Notes: generated by a model not told the origin, from the sequence alone. Shown: positions 16,231 to 24,811, counted from the first letter of the stretch. The stretch: 64,000 nucleotides of DNA from UMGS1668 sp035447605 (GCA_035447605.1 DAOTHJ010000010.1:1-64000), one strand, 5' to 3'. Numbers and translations: made by a program.

Positions 16231-17088
16231 TTATCCGATCAGAAGCTGGAGCAGCAGCCCGGTCAGCGCCGAGACCGCAAACAGCAGTGCCGTGATGTGC
16301 AGGCATTCCTTCCGGTCGCGGTCCGTGCGAAACAGCACAAGCAGGCCGAGTCCCGCGCCGGAGGCGAGTCCGGCCATCGCGGAGCCGAAGCTCAGCGCAC
16401 CTTCCGCATACAGCTCGGCAATCACGACGGAGGCGGCGCAGTTCGGGATCAGCCCGATCACCGCGGCAAGAATCGGCTGCAGCAGGCTTCCGCTCATCAA
16501 TACGCTTCCGAGCCGGTCTTCACCAATCAGACTGATCAGCAGGTTGAGAGAGAAGATCACCGCCAGCAGGAATCCGAAGACCTGCAGCGTATGCAGAACC
16601 GCGGAGACCAGAATGCCGCCTCCGCCCTCCGTATGACAGTGGCAGTGCTCCTCGCGGACGGCCTCGAGATCCTTTTCAGGCGCCTTCAGAATTCCGCTGA
16701 AATCGACGGCGAGCCCGGTTACGACGGCCAGCACGATCTTTGCCAGAATCAGGGGCAGAATCTTACCGGCGCTCTCCGGGTGGGAGAGCAGCACCGGCAC
16801 GGCCTCGTCGCTCGTGGAGATGAAGACGGCCAGCAGCGTGCCCGCCGTGACCAGCCGGTTGGCATACAGGTTTGCGGCCGCCACGGAGAAGCCGCACTGC
16901 GGTACGCACCCGAGCACAGCTCCGGCAACGGCGCCCGCCTTCCCGAATTTCTGCAGGGAGGCCACGAATTTTTCTCCGGCCCGGTGCTCCAGAAATTCGA
17001 TCAGCAGGTAGGCGCCGAAGAGAAACGGCAGCATCCTGAGACCGTCCAGAACGGTATCGAGCAAAAGGTCGAGCAGGGTTTCCAGCAT
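16231..17088 (-). CDS. Putative heavy-metal exporter (ArsP_2/DUF2899-like)
   Basis: A multi-helix membrane protein of 285 residues with two similar halves. Each half carries a helix-breaking motif: GCVPQCGFSVAAANLYANR in the first and GLIPNCAASVVIAELYAEG in the second, as in the putative 10-helix metal exporters called arsenic or manganese efflux proteins. The central cytoplasmic loop has EEHCHCHTEGGGG, a His/Cys metal-binding patch. ATG at 17088 is chosen because AGAGGA lies 8 bases upstream. Single gene behind a consensus promoter. The metal is unknown; no ArsR or MntR gene is adjacent. Confidence 0.75.
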   Translation of the reverse strand: MLETLLDLLLDTVLDGLRMLPFLFGAYLLIEFLEHRAGEKFVASLQKFGKAGAVAGAVLGCVPQCGFSVAAANLYANRLVTAGTLLAVFISTSDEAVPVLLSHPESAGKILPLILAKIVLAVVTGLAVDFSGILKAPEKDLEAVREEHCHCHTEGGGGILVSAVLHTLQVFGFLLAVIFSLNLLISLIGEDRLGSVLMSGSLLQPILAAVIGLIPNCAASVVIAELYAEGALSFGSAMAGLASGAGLGLLVLFRTDRDRKECLHITALLFAVSALTGLLLQLLIG

Positions 17089-17130
17089 GAAAAGGTTCCT
17101 CTTTTCCATAGAAGTCAAAAGCAGGACTTT

Positions 17131-17159
17131 ATTATGATATATGAATCAAACTTTGTCAA
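17131..17159 (-). promoter_or_regulatory. Promoter of the metal-exporter gene
   Basis: On the minus strand, TTGACA (17159-17154), 17-base spacer, CATAAT (17136-17131). The spacer reads TGATTCATATATCA, whose outer bases are symmetrical, and a TCATATATGA palindrome lies about 70 bases further upstream near 17230; either could be a metal-sensor site. Confidence 0.6.
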
Positions 17160-17169
17160 TAGAAATTAA

Positions 17170-17480
17170 GGAAATAAAGGAAACGGCGTAAAAAAGACAT
17201 TCCTGCTCACAAAAATATTCGAATCCATTCATATATGAGCTTTCTTTCACATGTTCAGATGATCCTGCTTTTCAGGCGGATGTTCCGGCGCTGTATCTAC
17301 TTCCTGCCCCGGGAGCCGCCCTGTTTCTGCTTTTCTTCGGGTGCTCCGTTTTCAAAAAACGGGAGGCCCGGGGATGCTGCCGTTTCGCCCTGATTCAAAT
17401 TTCTTTCCCTTTTTCTCTTTTCTGCGGCATTCTCCTGTCAATTCGCCCGCCTTTTGCGAATAGGATTTACCGAAGCTGAA
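17170..17480. other. Gene-free stretch with a large potential hairpin
   Basis: No convincing gene. CCCCGGG near 17307 and CCCGGGG near 17366 can pair, enclosing a second hairpin of CTCCGTTTT with AAAACGGGAG at about 17344-17365. No T tract follows, so it is not a standard terminator. The bases after it, up to the ribosome site at 17480, are pyrimidine-rich. Confidence 0.4.
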
Positions 17481-17493
17481 AGGGGGAGGGGTC

Positions 17494-18276
17494 ATGATGG
17501 ATGTGTCCGGCAAACGGAAAGAAAAATGGAGACTCGCGCTGGCGGTGACGGGCGCCGCGCTCGTGATTTTCCTTGCGCTGGGGATCTTTGTCTATAAAGC
17601 AGTGGCGGAGGGCGGCCCGCATCTGCCGATCTATTCGGTCGAGACCGACGAGAAGAAGGTGGCCATCACGGTCAACTGCGCCTGGGGAGACGCCGATATC
17701 CCGGAGCTGCTCGAGCTGTTCGACGAATATAATGTGGAGGCGACGTTTTTCATTCTTGGCCAATGGGCGGAAAAATATCCGGATTCCACACGGGCGATTG
17801 CGGAGGCCGGGCATGAGATCGGTTCCCACAGCAACACGCATCCGAACATGGTCGGCATCGGGGAAGGGCGGATCCGGGAGGAACTGAGCCGCTCGTCGGA
17901 GCATATTGAGCGGGCCTGCGGAATCAAACCGGTGCTCTTCCGGGCACCGTCGGGTTCCTACGACAACCAGCTGATCGACGTGGCGGCGAAGCTCGGCTAT
18001 CAGACGATTCAGTGGGATGTCGACAGCCGGGACTGGCAGGATCCGACCTCGGAGGAGATGGCCGACAGCGTGCTCTCGGCGGTGGGACCGGGCAGCATCC
18101 TGCTGTTCCATTCCGGCGCGAAAAATACGCCGGATGCCCTTGCGCTGATCCTTCAGGAGCTTTCCAATCAGGGCTATCAATTCGTCAAGGTTTCGGATCT
18201 GATCTATCAGGAGGAGTATTCGATCGACAGCGCCGGGCGCCAGGTGAGCCTCGCAAAGAAGAGCGCCGCGGGCTGA
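17494..18276 (+). CDS. Membrane-anchored polysaccharide deacetylase-like protein (PdaB-like)
   Basis: A CE4/NodB-fold protein of 260 residues with one N-terminal membrane helix (about residues 13-34) and an extracellular catalytic domain. The metal-binding SHSNTH (motif 2), RAPSGSYD (motif 3), DVDSRDW (motif 4) and LLFHSG (motif 5) are present. Motif 1, normally TFDDG, reads TVNCAWGD, so the usual catalytic base and one metal ligand are changed, as in PdaB/YlxY-type sporulation relatives. It may therefore bind or modify peptidoglycan in an unusual way. ATG at 17494 follows GGGGGAGGGG. Confidence 0.82.
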   Translation: MMDVSGKRKEKWRLALAVTGAALVIFLALGIFVYKAVAEGGPHLPIYSVETDEKKVAITVNCAWGDADIPELLELFDEYNVEATFFILGQWAEKYPDSTRAIAEAGHEIGSHSNTHPNMVGIGEGRIREELSRSSEHIERACGIKPVLFRAPSGSYDNQLIDVAAKLGYQTIQWDVDSRDWQDPTSEEMADSVLSAVGPGSILLFHSGAKNTPDALALILQELSNQGYQFVKVSDLIYQEEYSIDSAGRQVSLAKKSAAG

Positions 18277-18386
18277 GCTTCCCGGATTGTTCACAAAAAA
18301 AGCTTTTCCTCCGATAAAAACGCGCGTATACTTTTGTCGGATGAAAACAGCTTTCGTTTAAAAAATCAGGAGGGAGGCCCTGCTTG

Positions 18387-18827
18387 ATGAGAAGAGTTCT
18401 TTCCGCGGCGATGGCGCTTGTCTTTTTGCTGATGCTTTCCGGATGCGATGCGTCCGGCCTTGCGGAAAAAGGGGAGGCGTGGACCCAAAAAGCGGAGTCG
18501 GCATGGAATTCCTTTGAGGCGGAGCTGACGGTATACGGATACCAGCCTTCCGACGAGGTTCGGGAGGCGCTTCGCGATGCCGCCGAATACACCGGCGATT
18601 CCGCAAAGGCGTATCTCCGGGGAGAGGGGAGCTTTCTCAAGGCGACGGCGGGGCTGATCGGCGAGACCGGGGATGTGACGGAGGGGCTGCGCGCGGAGAT
18701 CGCGGCTGCGGCGAAGGAACATCCCGGCGACCGGGAGGGATTCTCCAAAGCGGTGGATTCCATCCTGCTCGGCCGTGTAGAAGCGTATAAAGAAGCGGTT
18801 TCGGAGGCCTATGCGGAGGAGGGCTGA
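18387..18827 (+). CDS. Small predicted lipoprotein
   Basis: 146 residues with a type II signal peptide: MRRVLSAAMALVFLLMLSGC, lipobox LSGC, so Cys20 would be lipidated. The mature part is helical and charged, with no recognised domain and many Ala, Glu and Gly. ATG at 18387 has AGGAGGGAGG 9 bases upstream. It follows the deacetylase by 110 bases on the same strand and ends at a terminator. Function unknown; a role at the cell surface is inferred only from the signal. Confidence 0.7.
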   Translation: MRRVLSAAMALVFLLMLSGCDASGLAEKGEAWTQKAESAWNSFEAELTVYGYQPSDEVREALRDAAEYTGDSAKAYLRGEGSFLKATAGLIGETGDVTEGLRAEIAAAAKEHPGDREGFSKAVDSILLGRVEAYKEAVSEAYAEEG

Positions 18828-18843
18828 ACCGAAGCCGCTTTTC

Positions 18844-18870
18844 CGGGCGGCATCGGCCGCCCTTTTTTCA
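18844..18870 (+). terminator. Terminator after the lipoprotein gene
   Basis: GGGCGGC pairs with GCCGCCC around a short loop, followed by six T. The following stretch to 19087 carries only the ribosome site of the next gene. Confidence 0.8.
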
Positions 18871-19087
18871 TGCAGGTTTCCGCATGCAGGCTTTCGCCCG
18901 GAAAATGCCACCGGAAAGGGATCTTCGGCTTCCATAAAATGAAAGAATGAATGAAAATCACGCATTTGTTTCACGATGATGCAAAAAATCCCGGATCTTA
19001 GCCAAAAATACAAGCGCGCCCCTTGATTTTTGCAGGAGGAAGCGATATTATGAATCACAGAACAGACGAATGGGAGGCGCATTTGAA

Positions 19088-19969
19088 ATGGCAAAAGATC
19101 TGCTTCATCGCATTTCTGAGAGGATGCATGAATTTTCCAAAGGCCAGAAACGCATCGGGAACTTTATTCTGGAGCATTATGACAAAGCGGCTTTCATGAC
19201 CGCGGCGCGGCTCGGGGAAGCGGTCGGTGTCAGCGAATCCACCGTCGTCCGGTTTGCATCGGAGCTCGGCTACGACGGCTATCCGGAGCTTCAGCGCGCG
19301 CTGCAGGAGATGATCCGCAACCGCCTGACCACCGTTCAGCGCATCGAGATCACCAGCGACCGCATGAGCAGCTCCGATGTGCTCTCCAAGGTTCTCAACA
19401 TGGATATCGAAAAAATCAGAAGGACGCTCGAGGAGACCTCCGTTGAGGAATTCAACAAGGTCGCGGACGCCATCGTCGCCGCGAGGCATATCTATATCCT
19501 TGGCGTGCGCAGCTCCGCCTCGCTGGCGAGCTTTCTGAGTTTTTATTTCTATAAAATCTTCGACAACGTCCGCAACGTCGCAACCAGCAGCACGAGCGAA
19601 GTCTTTGAGCAGATCATGAATATCGGCCCGGGAGACGTCTTCATCGGCATCACCTTCCCGCGGTATTCGCAGCGCACCGTGAAGGCTGCCAAGTTTGCCA
19701 AGGATAAGGGCGCCACCGTCATCGCGCTGACCGACAGCCCCACGGCGCCGATCGTCGCCTATGCGGATAATCTGATGCTGGCGCGCAGCGATATGGCCTC
19801 CTTTGCCGATTCGCTGGTGGCGCCGCTTTCACTGATTAACGCGCTGATCGTCGCCATCGGCAACCGCCGAAAGGCCGAGATCTCCGCCACGTTTGCCCAG
19901 CTCGAAAGCATCTGGGAGGAGTACAACGTCTACGCGAAAACGGACGACCGAGATACGCCGAATGTCTGA
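19088..19969 (+). CDS. MurR/RpiR-family transcriptional regulator
   Basis: An N-terminal RpiR-type HTH (about residues 1-77; LGEAVGVSESTVVRFASELG) is joined to a SIS sugar-phosphate-binding domain (about 120-260; LGVRSSASLASFLSFYF and GITFPRYSQRTVKAAKFAKD). Such regulators sense amino-sugar or other sugar phosphates. ATG at 19088 has GGGAGG 10 bases upstream; an in-frame ATG at 19070 lacks a site. It overlaps the following flavoprotein gene by 8 bases, so they are translationally coupled. The ligand is unknown. Confidence 0.88.
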   Translation: MAKDLLHRISERMHEFSKGQKRIGNFILEHYDKAAFMTAARLGEAVGVSESTVVRFASELGYDGYPELQRALQEMIRNRLTTVQRIEITSDRMSSSDVLSKVLNMDIEKIRRTLEETSVEEFNKVADAIVAARHIYILGVRSSASLASFLSFYFYKIFDNVRNVATSSTSEVFEQIMNIGPGDVFIGITFPRYSQRTVKAAKFAKDKGATVIALTDSPTAPIVAYADNLMLARSDMASFADSLVAPLSLINALIVAIGNRRKAEISATFAQLESIWEEYNVYAKTDDRDTPNV

Positions 19970-21188
19970 ATACGACGCAATTATCGTCGGCGCCGGCGCC
20001 GCGGGATGCGTTGCGGCCGGCTTCGCGGCAAAACGCGGCCGAAAAATTCTTCTGCTGGAACGGAATCCCCGTCCCGCGCGGAAGATCCTTGTCACGGGCA
20101 AGGGCCGCTGCAACCTGACAAACGACTGCCCGCCGGAGGAATTCCTGCGGCATGTCCGCAGCAATGCGCGCTTTCTGACCGGGGCGATCAGTCGGTTTCC
20201 GCCCTCCGCGGCGATGGAGCTGTTTGAGAGTCTCGGCGTTCCGCTCAAAACGGAGCGCGGCCGGCGCGTCTTCCCGGTTTCGGATAAGGCGATGGATATC
20301 GCCGACGCGCTGCAGCGGCTGATTCACGAAAAAAATATCACCAAGGCCGAGGGACGCGCCGTCTCCCTGCAGATTGAGGGTGGCGTGCTCACCGGAATCC
20401 GTACGGAGGATGGGACGATCTATTCTGCCAAAAGCGTGCTCATCGCAACCGGCGGCATGACCTATCCGGCCACCGGCTCCACCGGAGACGGCTACGATCT
20501 GGCAAGACAGGCCGGCCATGCGGTCGTGGAACTGCGCCCTTCGCTGGTCGGCGTGCTCACAGAAGAGGATCTTTCCGTGCTCGAAGGGCTCTCGCTCAGG
20601 AATGTGAAGCTCGGGCTGTTTTTAAAGGATAAAAAGAAACCGGTTTATGAGGAAAACGGCGAGATGCTGTTCACTCGTTACGGCGTCTCCGGCCCGCTCG
20701 TGCTCACGGCCTCCGCGTACATGAGCGACCCGTGCTCCGACTACCGGATGGAGATCGACTGGAAGCCCGGTCTCTCCGCGGAGGAGCTGGACCGCCGGAT
20801 TCTGCGGGATTTTTCGGAGCGGCAGAACCGGGACTTCATCAATGCCATCGATGCCCTGCTGCCGGCGAACGCGGTGCCCTTTGTTGCCGGGCAGAGCGGA
20901 ATCCCGGGCAGCTTAAAGGTGCACCAAATCACAAAAGAGCAGCGCGTGGCGCTGGTTTCGGCGATGAAATCCTTCCGGGTTACGCCAAAAGCGCTGGACC
21001 GGATGGAGGGCGCCGTGGTGACGGCGGGCGGCGTCTCGGTAAAGGAAGTCAATCCAAAAACGATGGAATCCAAGCTGCTGCCAGGGCTCTATTTTGCCGG
21101 CGAGGTGCTGGATGTGGATGCCGAGACCGGCGGCTATAATTTACAGATCGCCTTTGCGACCGGCTTCTGCGCCGGGAACGCGATTTGA
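19962..21188 (+). CDS. BaiN/HI0933-family flavoprotein (NAD(P)/FAD-dependent oxidoreductase)
   Basis: 408 residues with an N-terminal FAD dinucleotide fold (AIIVGAGAAGCVAAG), the family signature RKILVTGKGRCNLTN near residue 40, the ATGGMTYPATGSTGDGY segment and the C-terminal FAD motif GLYFAGEVLDVDAETGGYN. Members include BaiN, tied to bile-acid dehydroxylation, but most are of unknown substrate; the presence here does not show bile-acid metabolism. The ATG lies inside the last codons of the MurR/RpiR gene. No terminator is clear after it; a hairpin repeat follows. Confidence 0.9.
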   Translation: MSEYDAIIVGAGAAGCVAAGFAAKRGRKILLLERNPRPARKILVTGKGRCNLTNDCPPEEFLRHVRSNARFLTGAISRFPPSAAMELFESLGVPLKTERGRRVFPVSDKAMDIADALQRLIHEKNITKAEGRAVSLQIEGGVLTGIRTEDGTIYSAKSVLIATGGMTYPATGSTGDGYDLARQAGHAVVELRPSLVGVLTEEDLSVLEGLSLRNVKLGLFLKDKKKPVYEENGEMLFTRYGVSGPLVLTASAYMSDPCSDYRMEIDWKPGLSAEELDRRILRDFSERQNRDFINAIDALLPANAVPFVAGQSGIPGSLKVHQITKEQRVALVSAMKSFRVTPKALDRMEGAVVTAGGVSVKEVNPKTMESKLLPGLYFAGEVLDVDAETGGYNLQIAFATGFCAGNAI

Positions 21189-21200
21189 CGGAGATCAACT

Positions 21201-21260
21201 AAAAACGGTTCCCTATTCCGGCTTCGCGCCGGACGGAGAATCGGGCGGAACATGGCGGAT
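21201..21260 (+). repeat. 60-base hairpin repeat, copy 1
   Basis: Matches copy 2 (21330-21389) at 58 of 60 positions. It contains CCGGCTTCGCGCCGG, which folds into a short GC hairpin, and ends GGGCGGAACATGGCGGAT. Confidence 0.85.
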
Positions 21261-21329
21261 CGCTTGACAAAGAAAAACGGACGCCGTTTTCGGTGCTTCT
21301 AAAAGAAAAAGGAATCGTCTGTTTTGCCA

Positions 21330-21389
21330 AAAAACGGTTCCCTGTTCCGGCTTCGCGCCGGACGGAGAGTCGGGCGGAACATGGCGGAT
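21330..21389 (+). repeat. 60-base hairpin repeat, copy 2
   Basis: Second copy, ending 17 bases before the cmk start. The 69-base spacer between copies holds TTGACA (21264-21269) and an AAAACGG/CCGTTTT hairpin, but no good -10 at 17 bases. Confidence 0.85.
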
Positions 21390-21406
21390 AAAAGGAAGGA
21401 TAACCC

Positions 21407-22072
21407 ATGAAAATTGCAATAGACGGCCCCGCCGGTGCGGGAAAAAGCTCGGTCGCTCGGGCAGTGGCGGATTTGCTGGGATTTCTCTACGTCGATACCG
21501 GCGCGCTTTACCGGGCGGCGGCGCTCTATGCGATCCGCAAGGGCGCAAATCCCGGCGACGCGGAGCAGATGCTGCCGCTTTTGGCGGAGATGAAGCCGGA
21601 ACTTTGCTATCGGAATGGGGAACAGTGCGTCTTGCTGGACGGCGAAGATGTCTCGTCCCTGATCCGGACGGAGGAGGTCTCCGCCGGCGCCTCGGCGATC
21701 TCGGCGATCCCGAAGGTGCGGGAATTCTTATTTCATCTTCAGCGGGATATTGCGGAAAAGAACGACGTCGTCATGGATGGCAGGGACATCGGCACGGTGG
21801 TGCTGCCGGATGCGGAAATCAAGATTTTCCTGACCGCGGAGCCGGAGATCCGGGCAAAGCGGCGCATGCTGCAGCTGGCGGAGAAGGGCGTTTATTCGGA
21901 ATATGAGGATGTGCTCGCGGATATCCGGCGGAGGGACTGGAACGATTCCCACCGTGCGGCCGCGCCTCTTCAGATTGCGGACGGCGCCGTCTTGCTGGAC
22001 AGCTCCTTCCTGAGCGAGAAGGAGACCGCCCTGCGCGTCGTTGAAATGATCAGAAAGGCGGCGGAAGCGTGA
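21407..22072 (+). CDS. cmk: Cytidylate kinase
   Basis: Phosphorylates CMP and dCMP with ATP. 221 residues with P-loop DGPAGAGKSS at residue 5, the VDTGALYRA segment of the CMP site and the DGRDIGTVVLPDA segment. It starts with ATG behind AAGGAAGG, and its stop overlaps the GTG of plsC by 4 bases. The order cmk-plsC-ispH-rpsA is a conserved cluster in Clostridia, joining nucleotide, phospholipid and isoprenoid synthesis with ribosomal S1. Confidence 0.96.
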   Translation: MKIAIDGPAGAGKSSVARAVADLLGFLYVDTGALYRAAALYAIRKGANPGDAEQMLPLLAEMKPELCYRNGEQCVLLDGEDVSSLIRTEEVSAGASAISAIPKVREFLFHLQRDIAEKNDVVMDGRDIGTVVLPDAEIKIFLTAEPEIRAKRRMLQLAEKGVYSEYEDVLADIRRRDWNDSHRAAAPLQIADGAVLLDSSFLSEKETALRVVEMIRKAAEA

Positions 22073-22653
22073 AGCTGACCTTTCTGAAAAAAGTGGTATG
22101 GGTGCTTTTCCGCTTTCTTTTTTGGATCGAATACGAGGGGCTTGAAAATCTCCCGGAAGGCGGCGGCTATCTTGTTTGCCCAAACCATCGCTCTTATTTC
22201 GATCCCCTTTTTATAGGCGACCAGCTTCCGCTCGAGCGGACTAAATTTATGGTAAAGGCCGAGCTCCTGCGCGGGCCTCTTTTTAGCGGGTTTCTGAAGA
22301 AACTCGGCTGTTTCGGCGTCGACCGCGGCAAGGGGGATCTCGCCGCCGTCGAGACCGCGGTGACTCTTGTGCGGGAGGGCAACATCCTGATGATCTTCCC
22401 GGAGGGCACCAGAGGCCAAGGGCCCGAGATGAAGCCCTTCAAGACCGGCGCCGCCTTTGTTGCCAAGCACACCGGCGCGGGCATCGTTCCCGTGGCGATT
22501 GATTTTAAAGGAAAACTGCGAATCTTTAAAAAAGTTACGGTTCGTTTCGGAACTTTTATTTCAAACGGGGAGCTCGGCAACTCCCTGCATAAGGCGTCCA
22601 ACCTGATCCGCGAGAGAGTCGACGCGATGCTGGAGGCGGCAAAATGGAGCTGA
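22069..22653 (+). CDS. plsC: 1-acyl-sn-glycerol-3-phosphate acyltransferase
   Basis: Adds the second acyl chain to lysophosphatidic acid to give phosphatidic acid, at the inner face of the membrane. The 194 residues have an N-terminal hydrophobic segment, the catalytic NHRSYFDP (the H-x4-D box, near residue 39) and FPEGTRG (near residue 108). GTG at 22069 overlaps the cmk stop; its own end overlaps the ispH start by 10 bases, so translation through the cluster is coupled. Confidence 0.94.
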   Translation: MKLTFLKKVVWVLFRFLFWIEYEGLENLPEGGGYLVCPNHRSYFDPLFIGDQLPLERTKFMVKAELLRGPLFSGFLKKLGCFGVDRGKGDLAAVETAVTLVREGNILMIFPEGTRGQGPEMKPFKTGAAFVAKHTGAGIVPVAIDFKGKLRIFKKVTVRFGTFISNGELGNSLHKASNLIRERVDAMLEAAKWS

Positions 22654-24650
22654 TTCTTGCAAAAACCGCCGGGTTTTGCTTTGGCGTTAAGCGCGCGGTC
22701 GAGACGGCGGAGCGCTTCGCCGAGAGGGGAGAGCCGGCCGTGACGCTCGGCGAGCTGATCCATAATCCGGATGTGGTCGGAGAGCTGGCCAAGAGGGGCG
22801 TGCCGCCGGTCGATTCGCCGGAGGAGTGTCCGCCGGGAGCCACGCTGATCATCCGTTCCCATGGAGTTTCGCCGGAGGTGATCCGGAGAATCCGGGAGCT
22901 CGGCCTTTCTTTCTGTGACGCGACCTGCCCGTTTGTCGAAAAGATCCACCGCATCGCCGATGAGCGCACGGCGGCCGGAGACATCCTTCTCGTCATGGGG
23001 GACCCCGACCACGCGGAAACGAAGGGCATCCTCGGCCACTGCGGAGAAAATGCGGCGGTCCTGCGGAATCTGGATGAACTGGAAAGATACGTGAAAAACG
23101 AGGCCCCATTTGGCGAAAAATGTCACACACTTCTTTCCCAAACCACCTTTTTAAGGTCAGAATGGAAAAAATGCGAAGAATTTGCGAAAAAAGTCTATAC
23201 AAAATTAAAAATATTTGATACAATATGCCATGATGCCTATACTAAACAAAGGGAGGCGGAGCTCCTTTCCAAACGCTGCGATCGAATGATCGTTGCGGGA
23301 GGCAAGAAAAGCTCCAATACCGCGAGGCTTTACGAAACCTGTGCCGCACATTGCCCATCCGTCTTGGTGGAGGACCCCTCCGAGCTTCGGCGGATGGATT
23401 GGACAGGCAGTAAAGTCATAGGTGTCACTGCCGGTGCGTCTACCCCATCCGGCATCATTAAGGAGGTTCTTGAAACAATGAGTGAGATTCTGGAAAACAA
23501 ACCGGAAGAGGAAATGAGCTTTGCGGAGCTGCTCGACCAATCTTTTAAAAACGGTATTCACAACGGCGAAAAGGTCACCGGCAGAGTGGAAGGTTTTACT
23601 CCGATGAATGAGATCATCGTCAGCGTCGGAACCAAGCACACCGGCTACATCGCTCCGGAAGAACTGAGCGAAGACCCTACCGTCAAGCCTCAGGATATCG
23701 TCAAAGTCGGCGATGAGCTTCAGCTGATCGTTTTACACGTGGACGACAGAGAGGGCACCGTTTCCCTGTCCAAAAAGAAAATTGACGCGGAGCAGAATTT
23801 CCAGAGAGTGGCGGATGCCGCTGAATCCGGAGAAATTCTTGAAGGCGTCGTGGTCGAAGTCGTCAAAGGCGGCGTCATTGCCGTCACGGATGGAATCCGC
23901 GTGTTTATTCCCGCTTCCCAGGCTACCGCATCCCGCAATGAGCCCCTTGAAGGTTTGCTGAAACAGAATGTCCGCTTCAGGATCCTCGAGGTCAATCCGG
24001 GCCGTAAACGTGCGATCGGATCCATCCGCTCCGTTCTCTCCGAGGAGAGAAAGGCCCGCGAGGCCGTGTTCTGGGATGATATCGAACCCGGCAAAGTCTA
24101 TACCGGCAAGGTCAAATCCCTCACTTCCTATGGCGCGTTTGTCGATCTCGGCGGCGTCGATGGTATGGTTCACGTCTCCGAGCTGAGCTGGCTCCGGGTT
24201 GCTCATCCGTCCGATGTCGTCAAAGTCGGCGATGTCCTCGAAGTCTACGTCAAAGATGTCGACAAAGAGGCCAAAAAGATTTCTCTCGGCTACAAGAAGC
24301 CGGAAAATAACCCGTGGGAGATCCTCAGAAGAGAGTATCCGGTCGGCACGGTCTGCACCGTGAAGGTTGTCTCCATGACTGCTTTCGGCGCGTTTGCTCA
24401 GGTCATACCGGGCATCGACGGCCTGATCCATATCTCTCAGATTTCCTATGACCGCATTGCGAAACCGCAGGATGTTCTTTCCGTCGGCCAGGAGGTCGAG
24501 GTCAAGATCACCGATATCGATTTCGACAAAAAGCGCGTCAGCCTTTCCATCAAAGCTCTGCTTGAGCCGCCGGTCAAAGCCGAAGCACCCGCCGAAGCCG
24601 CTGCCGAGGCTCCTGCTGAAGTCCCGGCCGAAGCTCCTGCCGAGGAATAA
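22644..24650 (+). CDS. ispH-rpsA: IspH (HMBPP reductase) fused to ribosomal protein S1
   Basis: Residues 1-280 are IspH, the [4Fe-4S] enzyme that reduces HMBPP to IPP and DMAPP: Cys12 in GFCFGV, His40, His73, Cys95 in DATCP, His123, Cys195 in DTICHDA, and SSNT. Residues 300-640 hold four S1 RNA-binding domains, and an Ala/Pro/Glu-rich tail closes the 668-residue chain. The fusion is known in Clostridia. Inside the gene, AAGGAGG (23460-23466) stands 11 bases before an in-frame ATG at 23478, residue 279, just where S1 begins; free S1 may be made from it. The last gene of the cmk cluster, with a terminator after. Confidence 0.95.
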   Translation: MELILAKTAGFCFGVKRAVETAERFAERGEPAVTLGELIHNPDVVGELAKRGVPPVDSPEECPPGATLIIRSHGVSPEVIRRIRELGLSFCDATCPFVEKIHRIADERTAAGDILLVMGDPDHAETKGILGHCGENAAVLRNLDELERYVKNEAPFGEKCHTLLSQTTFLRSEWKKCEEFAKKVYTKLKIFDTICHDAYTKQREAELLSKRCDRMIVAGGKKSSNTARLYETCAAHCPSVLVEDPSELRRMDWTGSKVIGVTAGASTPSGIIKEVLETMSEILENKPEEEMSFAELLDQSFKNGIHNGEKVTGRVEGFTPMNEIIVSVGTKHTGYIAPEELSEDPTVKPQDIVKVGDELQLIVLHVDDREGTVSLSKKKIDAEQNFQRVADAAESGEILEGVVVEVVKGGVIAVTDGIRVFIPASQATASRNEPLEGLLKQNVRFRILEVNPGRKRAIGSIRSVLSEERKAREAVFWDDIEPGKVYTGKVKSLTSYGAFVDLGGVDGMVHVSELSWLRVAHPSDVVKVGDVLEVYVKDVDKEAKKISLGYKKPENNPWEILRREYPVGTVCTVKVVSMTAFGAFAQVIPGIDGLIHISQISYDRIAKPQDVLSVGQEVEVKITDIDFDKKRVSLSIKALLEPPVKAEAPAEAAAEAPAEVPAEAPAEE

Positions 24651-24672
24651 TCGGGATTACATACTGTGCATC

Positions 24673-24706
24673 AAGCCTTCGCCCGTTTCGGGCGGGGGCT
24701 TTTTTA
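24673..24706 (+). terminator. Terminator of the cmk-plsC-ispH/rpsA operon
   Basis: GCCTTCGCCCG pairs with CGGGCGGGGGC around TTT, followed by six T. Confidence 0.8.
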
Positions 24707-24811
24707 TCGGAAACGGCAGATCGGCCGGCATTCGCCTTGAAAACCACCGCGGATCGTGGTATCCTGAATTCATAGAAAAATTTGGCGCAACTGCGCGGAA
24801 ACGGAGAGTAT

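Noticed and set aside
15829..17169. A 446-codon plus-strand frame over the 56-base repeats and opposite the metal exporter
   Set aside because: Composition is Gln/Arg-rich as expected for an antisense frame; it crosses a strong terminator and has no ribosome site.
19962..21188. Bile-acid metabolism from the BaiN-type flavoprotein
   Set aside because: The HI0933/BaiN family is broad and no other bai gene is in the window.
21199..21408. A minus-strand frame over the 60-base repeats coding a repeated peptide
   Set aside because: The peptide repeat only reflects the DNA repeat; no start site or homology, and the hairpins point to a non-coding element.
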